From Megalonaias nervosa (Eukaryota; Mollusca; Bivalvia; Unionida; Unionidae), in NCBI GenBank assembly GCA_016617855.1, contig JAECUM010003292.1, positions 62,001-126,000 of the forward strand: a DNA stretch of 64,000 nt, given 5' to 3'. The notes under the pieces were generated by a model. The model was given only the letters and a program-made list of their open reading frames with translations. It made no database searches and was not told the DNA's origin. Position 1 is the first letter of the stretch; each line of letters begins with the position of its first letter. A program made the position numbers and the translations under genes. Below, piece by piece: positions 24,901 to 36,900 of the stretch.

Positions 24901-27900
24901 GTCTTATATATCCCTGTCATTAAAGGTACTGCTGTTCAGTCTGTAATGTGCATGTTAGGGATTTACAATTGAGTAAAATCAAGCTGACCTATCATTTTCA
25001 TGCTACTGCTGTAATAGAATGACATTGTAGATGGGGGAATGAATTGGGAAAGCAGTTAAAAATTAAACTTCATTGGCTCCATTGGGCTCATTCATTGTTT
25101 TCAACATGTTCTTGTTAAACTATGGAATTGGACTGTATGCATGTATTATCACTGTTAAAGTGGTTTGTCTGTCCATCTATTACAGGCAATCTGTGCCGGT
25201 GCACAGGCTACAGGCCAATCATAGATGGGCTCAGAACATTTACCAAGGTAAGTCCGCATGATGTATAAATGACCATTTGATCTTGAGCCTGCATCTAGGC
25301 ACATTCACACATATCTCCATAGATACTGAAAATACATCTGTTCAGTTTGACACTTGTGGAAATCCCCAATGGAAATCCCTATGTAATTGCCTTTGTTATA
25401 AAAAACACCTGCCTAAAGCAGATAGAAGATGTAAGTTCCAAATGTATCTTTGTATATGGAGAACATTTGGATTGTGACCCACCTTAGCAGCTAAAGGATT
25501 TACTGTACCTTTTTCTTTTTGTGGAGAATTTTGTTTGAATTCCATTAAATATTACATGTTATTAGATTTTCATTGGAAAGTCTTCCATCTATTTATTGCA
25601 AATATAATGTACATTAAAAAATACAAAACATTTTGAAGATTCTTTCAATATAAATGACACGTATTTATTATGGACAAGATTGTCCATCCCCTTCACTTGT
25701 CCCTTTTAAACAGATTGTGCTGTCACTTTATTTCATTAAAAGAGATGTGCATGAGCTTTGATTGATAAATTGATAACAGAGTAAGAGGAGTGACCTAGTT
25801 AAAGACAGTCTGAATCTTTCCCAAGGAAAGTTATTAGCAATGATAATACCACTCAGGTTAGATAGACTATAGACATTCACACAGGTGATTGAGTTTATAA
25901 TACCACTCAGGTTAGATAGACTATGGACATTCACACAGGTGATTGAGTTTATAATACCACTCAGGTTAGATAGACTATGGACATTCACACAGGTGATTGA
26001 GTATAGGTTGCTTGACATTTAGCAACATAAGTGAAGCTCAGGTCTGAACCTGATACATCCAGACTTCAAGTCTAAACAGAATTCTGTTTCTCATACAGCT
26101 TAACAATCCTGAAACACTTGCCTCATGCCATCAAGCAGACAGATCCAGCTTCCAGTCTAAACAGAGTTCTGTTTCTCATTTAGCTTGATAATCCTGAAAT
26201 ACTTCATTCCATCAGACATAGTTCTCATGTTTTTATGTGTCTTCAAAATCAGTATATTTTCTTGGCAATGAAGGTTTTAACATTTAAAGATTTTTTATTG
26301 CTGTTCCACTAGGAATATTGCCAGATGGGGGACAAGTGTTGTCGCAGCCAAGTTAAGGGAGACTTTTGTGAAGAGTCAGGGGTAAGTTTTTCAATGGAAT
26401 GAATGTATGCAGGAATGTTTTCCAAATACAGTCAAACCTGTCACTAGTGACCACTCAAGGGAGTAGGCAAAACTGGCTGTTACACACAGGTGACCCATCT
26501 ACACAGGTTTGCCTTTTAAAATTGGTTTTTGAACAAATACCATGCATCCGATATCGTTATTATTATTATTATTATTATTATTATTGGTATTATTATTATT
26601 CTATTATGTGCATTGTACAACAAAATCATAATTATGGGTATATATTGTCCTCGCCTAAATTTATATTCCACGCAAGATTACTGTATCTTGCTCACTTTAA
26701 TCCATCCTATTAAAGAAATCATCATCAACTTAAAAAATATACATCAACCTTAATTTGTTAATGATGTAAAAACATTATTTGGATTAGTCAGTTGCTCAAC
26801 TAACCAAAATAAAAAAGTTTATTTTTATGAGAATTCTATGATGAACAGAAAGTAAAAAGAAGTTGTACATGACTATTCATTGTGACTTTATGAAAAGAAA
26901 CATCAACTGACTTTACAGACAAATTTGAATATTGAATGACACCCAGCTCTAATGAAAGGGCTACATCAAATCTTTTCTTAAAGCAAAACATTCTTCTTCA
27001 GAGAAAGCTTTAGTTCATAGGCAGATAGATGAAGATATATAACTGTACTTGTCACAGTGGCACACAGTGCAACTTCCATTTCTGCTGTAATAATGCAATT
27101 GCTTTTCCCACCATCCAACAAACGAATTGCATCAACCCTGTACACTAATGATAAAAACTGCCTCACTTTCAAATTTGACATGTTGATACCATTTTACACT
27201 GACAATGTAACTATAGTTATGAGTACAAGCTAGATGAGAAATGTTTGCACATTGATTCACATGAAATTCCTCTATCAAAGGAGTCCCTTCCTTATGAAGC
27301 ATGATTCAGTTTGCATAGATTAAATAGTCAGTATAGAGATGTTCTAGTGACCGCTTTTGGTGAGTAGAAACTATTGTTTGGTTAGGAAACACCTGGTTGC
27401 TTTCTGCAGAAGGCAGGTGACCATTACATAAAAAACAACAGTTATATTGGAAATTTTGCTGGGGAAAATTAGAATGGCTGTTGTGAACAAGTGATTACAG
27501 AGTAAAGGTGACCATTAGGACAGGTTTGACTGTATCATCTATGATTTTCTTAACAAACACTTTGATCACTATTTATTTTGTTCTGATGTAAAATTTTATT
27601 TAGCATCAGATTCTAAGGAAAAGTTAAATCTTAAATTTCTGCATTGAATACATTCCCAAATGACACTAATATCAGGAAAATTAAATCTGCGTCTTTGAAT
27701 CCTATAAAGATGAAAATTTAGTCTTTCCTGCCTATATTCCATATAACAAAAGGAATAACTATTACCTATTACCTCCCCTTACCACATCTAGGTGGCTATC
27801 TATGAATTGATTGTTGGTGATGTTTACCTTTCACTCTGGTATGATGAATATCATTCCACATTGCCTCTCTGAATCATGCAAGATATTTTGATCCATCCAT

Positions 27901-30900
27901 AAAAGTTTGATGTAACATTTTCTTTCAAGATTTCCACAAAGGACTGGTAACCTTTCTTGTGATTTTAAGTGGAGAGTTTATAATATTTTACTAAGTTTGT
28001 GGACTTTATTGTTTAATCACAACCAATACCTGTGATTTGTATTTTTGTACTGCAAAAACTAGTTGAATTGTTTTCATTTTTTATGGTTAGGTTGCTGTTG
28101 TTTATTTGAAATTTTTGTGTCATTTCCTGTTTTTGGTCTTGTTATCATCTCTTCATTAGAAATGAAATGTTCAAAATACAATAAGTTTAGTGAGGACAAT
28201 CACAACATTTACTTGACTTGTAATAAGTGTACATCAACAGCACCTTTGTATTTCTTGTTCAGTGTGACCTTAGTTCTCATTCTTGACGTTCCAGTGGCAC
28301 ATTCCCATCCTAAGATTCCTTGGAGAGAGCCATCTGCTACTCTTATATCTGGGTAGCTTGAGATGGACAACTTGGTGGTACCAGATGCATCCATGCCACA
28401 CCAGCCTACTATGTTCTCAGTTTTGCACATGAGGATGTTGATTAAGGAGATGACAGTGCAGTTATTTTCATCAGGCAAGAATTTATTCCTCTGTTCATCA
28501 TGCCCTTCTAATGCTGCTTTGGATTTGCATGGAGATTGTTTGCCTGATCTTTGGTAGCCTAGTAGGCATAACTTCCCTTTGCATGTCCGAGGATGGTCTT
28601 AAGACAGGGCACATGAAGTTTATTTGCCGAATTTGTGTCCCTCTGTCATCATCTCATACTGCTGTCCCAGTTGTTGACATTCCAGTCCAGCCTTCCAGTG
28701 GTCTGTGGATACCAAGTATTGATAAGAGATCAGTTCTTTCACTCAGCTGTGCTGCATACCAGCCATCAGTCCTTTTGTACATGGAATCATATCAGGACTG
28801 GTATAACCAATCCATCTAGTTTTGTTTTTCAGCCAACCAACCAACAGACCTTTCTGCCTTCCTTCATTCTTCCCATTGGTATTTTTTTCCTGGTGGAATA
28901 TGTTGTTGTTGCCCGGCCTCAGCACAGCAGACAGGCCTGACATTATTGATGTATCTGGAAGGGAAATTCTGGCCTACACCAAGGGACAATGGGACTGTTA
29001 CTTCCATGCCATTTGGTATGTTGTACATGGACATGGAAGCTTTGCCATATGAAGACTATCCCCAAAGTGAGTGTAGGCAAAACCTTGATCTGCCATGTCA
29101 CTCTGGTCCTGCCATGGAAATGTTTTTGGTTTTTGTGGGTTTAACATCAATTTTCACCATAAGATATACATGGCGGCAAATATATTTATCGGAAGAAGAA
29201 GACAGGAAAACCTTGAAGAACCACTGACTCAAGGTAGTCTGCTGGCAAGTTTTCTCACATACGCACATTAGCTGTGCTGAGACTTGAACCCACTTGGACA
29301 AAGGTGACTTATCAGTTATCTGTACAGGTGACTGTCTTTGACCATTCAGCCATCTTGGGCAACTGCCATGGAAAGGACAGAATTTACTTTTAAGGCTACA
29401 GTCTGGGACATATATCAGATTTTAACACTGTCTGACTGCCAGATTCCTCCATCTACAAGCCAGAACTGTAAAAAGTCAAGACCTTGTAGAGGTAGAGGAT
29501 GAAGATAACATCCCTAACTCATTTGCTTTCTTCCACAGCCTGCAAATATCACTGAGATTTCTGGTCAACTCTCAGACAAAATATGGGACCAGGGTAGTTA
29601 TAAGGATTTGGTTGTTTTTGAAAACTTGTTACTTGTATCTTACTCCTCATGCTGGTGCTACATAAAATCAGACATGTATAGCTTCAACATTCCAAGTGTT
29701 GATAAGAACATTATGGCAGTACAGATGTCAAGTCCACTGTTTTACCAATGCATTTGCTGGGTGTTCGATGCAGGGTAAAGCTTATGTGGAAGATGTTGGT
29801 GACATCATCAATGTTGGTCATTGTTGGTGACTTTTCACTTAGCTGGAAAAGAACATCATGGGAATCAATGGCCTGCATGGTCAGAGTGACCGATAGAGTA
29901 GCACATCATTCCATGGCTAGTGCTTGTTTGGCTTGTTGTAATCTCTAATATGACAAGACACTTTTTGAATTTGTGTTCATTGCCTTTTGTTAACAGTTTT
30001 TGTTTGGCAGCCATATAGAGGATGGGTGGAGCTGGCAGTACAAGGGGCACTCCAGATCTGCCACTGCCAACCCTTATTATTGATTGTGAGTACTACTGAA
30101 ATGACCCTTATATTATGCACACAAGTATGATTGTTGCAGTCAGATCTGAAAACTTGCTTGTCTGTGTTTGATCCTGATCTAGGCTTTCATATTGGGTTCA
30201 GTAGAGTTGATCAGGGAACCAGTCTGACTTTTACAATACTACGTCAGATGCTCAAATGGCTCATAATTTTCATGCAAAATGAATGACGGCATGATGAAGC
30301 TAGTGCTTATAGCATTTGCTAGAAATCGTGTCCACTGAACAAAAACATTTTGAAGCTGAAAGAGACAATAAGCCTCTTAAATATGTAAATAGTTAGCATT
30401 GAAGAATAAAAAGAATTATTCAGTCTTGGGGAAAAAGACAGCAAAGGCAATAATTATGTCTGTTGGACATCATGTCATGCAGATTTGAGTATCTGATGGT
30501 ATATATAATAACTGCTTTGCCACTGAAGAAAAAAAAAACAAGTCCAAAGATTATGTCAGGTTGAGAGATCTAGCAACAAGCCTTTGAGCTCCATGGAGTT
30601 TGGAACTGCATTTTCTGAAACTGTACTGGGGCAGTTAAAGTCTAAGTGTAATTTACAAAAAATTTTGTTGAACATAATGTTTACCTTCACTGTATTAGTC
30701 TCAGACCACACTTCTGAAATTTTAGAATGCATGTTTCCATATAGATAATAGCAGCACATGAAATTTTGTTATGCCTTAATGGAAAATTGTTCTAATTTAT
30801 AAAAAAATTTTGATTGCTTTCTTGAGAAGTTCTTGCTAGGGCTAATAGGTCTGGGTACTCCTCCAGCTGTTGTCAGCACCTCTTCTGCTTTTTTGACCAA

Positions 30901-33900
30901 GCATTCTCTGCTACATCACAAAGATCATTGGAGGCAGATGATTGGTGGTCACAGGTAACTCAGCAAGATCAGGCTCATTCACAAACTGTTTTCAGAGGGT
31001 AACAGACTTGCCAGTCTTGGCAGCAATTTAAGAAAGAGGAAAATTTATGCAAGTTTTTTCAATTCACCTTTCTAAGGAGCAATTTACTAATGTCAAGCTC
31101 TGCCATTCGGCTTCCATCTCAGCCCTTGGGTGTTGACATAGGCAGTCAACAGTGTCATCACCTTGTTCAGGACAACCTTGTCACCATTATCTTTGGCATA
31201 CCAATATGACATCCTTCACAAGCAAATGGTAAGTTCAGTATTGCAGCAGGATATGAACACCCTTATATTACTTGTTACTCAGCCGAGCCTTCTAGTGATT
31301 GGGTGAAGTCAGATCTTATCTCTCTCAACACTTCATCCATCAGGGAATGGAATTTCTGACCCATGTCAGTTTTGACATTTTCCCTCAAATATGATTTGCA
31401 TGTATAATTAATTTCTCAAATCGATCTCAAACAGGAAATGGGTTTCTATGAGAGAAAATATGCAACTACTTGATTTACTAAAAATTCAGTGGTGGATTTT
31501 ACATCTCTAGGCCACTCTTTTATATATTATTTGCAGATAGCACTGCTGACTCATTGGCACCCCTTTTCTGACCAACCAGACCAGTACATTTTGATCTGGA
31601 CCGATGTAAAACAATTTCTGTCAGTGGCAGAATAGTCAGTGGCTTATGTTGGGCATTCCTCTGGAGAAGCCTGAAACAAGGCCTTACAGTGTGTATGGAT
31701 ATCAAATCATTTGGTTGGGGGTTCCTGAGTTGCGTCACTTTGCCATGGTAAACAGCAACTGGAGTACAGGGGCAATTCATATAACCTTTTAGAAATGATG
31801 ATTATAATAAACACCTTTAAATTTTCGACTGATCAGCTGTGTGGGAAAGGGATCCTGGTGAAATCCCCTAACTTGCATTCCTTTGAGAGTTTCTATGCTG
31901 GTACTCCTGGCACAAGATTACATTTCAGATCAGATACATTCCTGGCATTTTCATCGTTTTGGTAGATTTCAGTCAAGAAGAGGCCAGACTCTGCACACCA
32001 AGTGGTCCATTCACCCATTGATTTTTTAGTGGATTTGTGCACTTGGGGGCATCCAATGTCTTTTTTGTAATGATGAGGAATCACAGGCTGCCCACCTTTG
32101 TTTCACAAATAGTGAGGTGTTACACTGGCAGTCAGTTGGGATGAGTGTTGAGGCTATGCCTTCCCTCCAACTGTTTTGATCCAAGAAACATTCAGAAAAT
32201 CAAGGACCACACTTATAAAGTGGTTCAGGTAGCTCCACTCATACAGGACTAGTTCCAGTTGAATTGTCAGGAGTACATAGGAGTAGACCAATTCTGGTGA
32301 AATTCACAAGTGTTTCATAGCTGCGTGAAGAGGCTTGTATATGCAAGGCTCTTGTCTGGAAATCCATGCATAGAAAGGAATTTCAGCCTTCAGTCAGAGA
32401 GAGAAGCAAGAAGGCAGTCCACTTTGAAGGCTTATGAGAGGAATTGACAGGTTTTCAGGGACTGATGCATAGACAGCATTGTCCCTTTTCTTACGACCAT
32501 GTAGTTTAATTACTTGTGTGTTAAAATTTGAATTCTTTCTATTTCATTTTTGTATCATTATATATAATTATTATTGTTATGATGATTATGTTCACAGGAT
32601 CTGATGTTTTGAGAGAAACATCGTGTTTATTTAGAATGTAAATATGACTCTTAGGATTTCGTAAGCAATTTTCTTAGATTGCTGGCTTGATAAACAAGCT
32701 AGGTAAATGATTCGTTGTGGCCGAGGTCATTTCTAATTATACTTGTTTACACTTTGTACTGCGATGGTGAGATTTCAAAATCACCATGTGTTCTTCGTGC
32801 GTGTACATGAAATGACGTTTTTGTTCAGTTTAAATACTCAGGTATCTGTGAAATAGTCAGTCAGAGTCATATTTTAACACCTGGTAGAGTCGTTTCAATA
32901 CCTTTAGAAGAAGGTATTCTTTTCTAGTGCTAGAAAGAGTTGTTCATTTGTACGTCTGTAGAATGAGATGTATATTGTTACAGACGATAGCTGTACTTCA
33001 TCTACTTTTTAAATAATAATTATTTTCCCTGGAGAACTATACACAACTGGCTTTGGACAAAGACATTTAGTGAAATTGATTTTAAATTGGAACAGAACAG
33101 TACAAATTGTGATTCAGAGTGAAAATTCTGGACATTTGTGTAAAACCTTCGTCTGGTGTCATCATCCACCATCTTGGAACGGAATTGAGATTCAGACTAC
33201 TTCAGTTAGAACTGTTTATTGATAGGACTTATATATTTTCACAATTCTAGGACAAATGTTTAGATTTTCTTCGCAAATCGTAAGTCCTATTTCATATTTT
33301 CACCTTTTCACCGTGTTTTCTAGGGAAATAAATTATTTTTGTTAAAACTTACAAAGCTTGTTGTCTTCGCTCTTTTCTTTATGTTACTTTAAACGAGCCA
33401 ACACGTAACATAAAGAAAATTGGGGTTCTCGTCCTTGGATATATGAAAATTGGCTGATATATGAATTTGGCTAAAAATTGAAATTTAAATTCCCCTAGTT
33501 TCAAATCCCAAGTTCTATTTTACAATTTACTTGAAAACCTTAGTGAAAACAACAGGCTTTCTTTCACAATGTCAAAAGTGGAGAGTTTTCTTTCTAGTCC
33601 AACTTTGGATCAGTTGGATAGTCTGAAAAAGGATGAGTTGCTTGAACTTGCCAGAAAGTATGATCTTTCTGAAGCAAAAGCTTCCTTGACAAAACAAGAA
33701 ATTAAAAATATTTTAATTCAATATTTGGTAGGAAAGAATATTTTTGACAGAAGTGTTTTGGCATCAGTCAGTAAGTCTGTGACAGATTCTGATATTAAGA
33801 TAATGGAACTAAAAATGAAATACAAGATGGAAGTAGAGTTGAGGAAGCTTGAGTTTCAGAGAGAAAAAGAAAAAGAGCAAATGAAATTACAATTTGAAAA

Positions 33901-36900
33901 AGAGGAGAAAGAAAGGCAAATAGAAAAAGAAAAAGAACAAATGAAATTACAATTTCAAGAGGAGGAGAAAGATAGACAGGAAAGAGAGAAAGAAAGACAG
34001 GAAAAGAAAAGAGAGAAGGATAAACAAATGGAGTTGGAAAAAGAACAAATACAATTACAAAAAGAACAAATGAAATTACAATATGAAAAGGACGAGAAAG
34101 ATAGACAAGAAAGAGAGAAAGAAGGACAAATAGAAGAAAGGGAGAGAGACAGACAGATGCAAAAAGAGAAGGATGAAAAAGAATTTCAAATTAAAATGAA
34201 AGAATTGGAGCTGGCAAGTGACAAACACTATTCCACTTCTCGTACAAATTCAAAGTTTGACATTGTAGGAAATATCAAGTTAGTTCCCCTTTTAGTGAAA
34301 AAGAAGTAGACAAATATTTTATTCATTTTGAAGAAGTTGCTGAGAATTCGAAATGGCCAAGGGAGTATTGGACTCAATTATTGCAAAGTGTACTTTATGG
34401 CAAGGCCAGAGATATCTATATATCTCTGTCAGTACGACAAAGTTCTGACTATGATTTGGTTAAGGAATGCATTTTGAAGGGTTACGAGTTAATCCTTGAG
34501 GCTTATCAGCAAAAGTTCAGAAATTACAAAAAAGAAACTAGACACAATTATGTTGAATTTGCTAGAGAAAAAGAACAGTTGTTCAAGAGATGGTGCTTGG
34601 CTGAGAAGATTGAACATGATTATGAAAGACTTGAACAGCTGTTATTACTTGAAGAGTTCAAAAACTGTATTCCTAGTGATGTCAAAACTCACCTTGAAGA
34701 TCATGAGGTCAAAACCTTGGAAAATGCTGCTCTTGCTGCTGATAAGTATTCCTTAACTCATAAAGTTCCTGCAGTAAGCAAATCTTTCACTCAGCAGTCT
34801 ACTGATAGAAAGGTGTTTCAATCAAATATGACTCCCGCTAAAACTCAATCTGGCACAACTTCTAAAAATCAAGCTTCTGACAGACTTGATTCAAAATCCT
34901 TGTCTATTCCTACGTGTACCTATTGCAAGAGAAAAGGACACGTCATTTCTGATAGCTTCAAATTGAAATATAGGCATCAGAATCAAGATAGACCTATCCT
35001 AAATGCTCTTATTTCTAAGAGGTCAAGGTCATGGTCATGTATTGAAAGCAATAATTTGTTGGGTTTGAAAAACCCCAGTCTGATTTTATTATGGAGAATT
35101 TTGAACCATTCGTGTCGAAGGGTTCTATATCACTCTTGGGTGATTTGGCCAATCCTATCCCTATTAAAATTTTGAGGGATACAGGAACTTCTCAGAGTCA
35201 TTTAGTGTCAGGTATTTTGCCTTCTTCTGAGAAGACCTGTTCTAATCAGTGTGTTCTCATTCAGGGAGTAGAGTGAGGCTTTGTTAATGTTCCTCTCCAT
35301 TCTGTTAATTTGTCATCAGACTTAGTTTCAGGACCTGTGACAGTCGGTATAGTGCCTACTTTACCCATTGAGGGCATTCATTTGTTGCTAGGCAATGACC
35401 TAGCTGGAGACAAGGTTGTGGTTAATCCACTTGTGACTGACAAGCCTTCTTTGGATCAGAAAGTTGATCCTGTTGAAAAAGAAATCCCTGATTTATATCC
35501 AGCTTGTGCAGTTACCAGCGCTATGGCAAAGAAAGCTCTTGAGAATGATATTGATAAGGAATATGTTCCTTTAACTGACACATGTATTGGTCATGCTTTT
35601 GATGAGGTCACTTTCACTTCTAATTTGGATCAGTCAAAAGGTATTGATCATAGTGATCCTCTTTTGAATACTCATTCTCTTTTATCTGATCAGGGTGACA
35701 AACGACAATCACTTGTCATCGAACAGGAGAAAGATCCTGAGATCTCTTGTTTGTTTCAGCAGGCCATTAGTGAAACTGAAGCTACTGAAGTACCTGCCTA
35801 TTACTTCATTAAAAATAGTGTTCTTATGAGAAAATGGAGACCTCCCGAGGTACCTGCTAGGGACAAATGGTCAGTTAAATATCAGATTGTGGTTCGGAAA
35901 CCTTACAGACAGGAAGTACTTATTTTGGCCCATGAAACTCCTCTGGCTGGTCATTTAGGGATAAATAGAATGTATCACAAGATCTTAACTCACTTTTATT
36001 GGCCAAAAATCAAAAGTGACGTTTGCAAATTTTATAGATCTTGTCATACTTGTCAAATGGTAGGAAAACCAAATCAGAAGATACCTAAGGCTCATCTGCA
36101 ACCAATTCCTGCATTTGATGAACTATTCAGTAGAATTATGGTAGATTGTGTTGGTCCCTTACCAAAGACCAAGTCAGGCAACCAATATTTGTTGACCATT
36201 ATGTGTGCGTCCACAAGATTCCCAGAGGCAATTCCTTTGAGGAATATTAAAACCAAAACCATAGTAAAAGCTTTGATAAAGTTCTTTACTCAGTTTGGCC
36301 TTCCCAAATTTGTCCAATCGCATCAAGGGTCAAATTTCATGTCTGGAATTTTCCAGCAATCCATGCATGAATTGGGCATCCAACAATTCAAATCATCTGC
36401 CTATCATCCTGAGAGCCAAGGGGCTTTGGAACGATTTCATCAAACTTTGAAAAACATGATTAAATCATATTGTTTTGACACAGGTAAAGACTGGGATGAA
36501 GGCATTCATTTACTTTTGTTTGCAGTTAGAGAATCCATTCAGGAATCTCAAGGATTCAGTCCCTTTGAACTAGTTTTCGGACATACTGTGCGTGGACCTT
36601 TAAAGTTATTGAAATTGAAACTTCTTTGAAATGAAGAAACAGAACTTAATCTTCTTATGTCTCTGATTTCAAGTATAAATTGTCAAAGGCTTGTGAGGTC
36701 GCAAGAGCAAATTTGCACTCTACTCAATCAAAGATGAAATTAAGATATGATAGAAACTCAAGGGATAGGAGTTTTCAGTCAGGTGATAGAGTTCTAGCTC
36801 TCTTGCCCATTCCACAAAATCCTTTTCAGGCAAAATATTGGTCCATACATGGTTGAAGAGAAAACAAGTGATTTAAATTACATTATAAATACTCCTGGGA

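Noticed and set aside
28209..28478. A - strand frame of 89 codons with an RNase H-like feel ([13 protein letters not shown])
   Set aside because: The surrounding DIRS element runs on the + strand and the + strand shows a gag-like Cys/His pattern here; the resemblance is too weak to reverse that.
31893..32084. A - strand frame containing a Trp-Thr-Trp-Cys segment resembling a recombinase N-terminus
   Set aside because: The + strand here reads the DIRS RNase H/recombinase junction ([15 protein letters not shown]) in order with RT upstream and recombinase downstream, so the - strand frame is a shadow.
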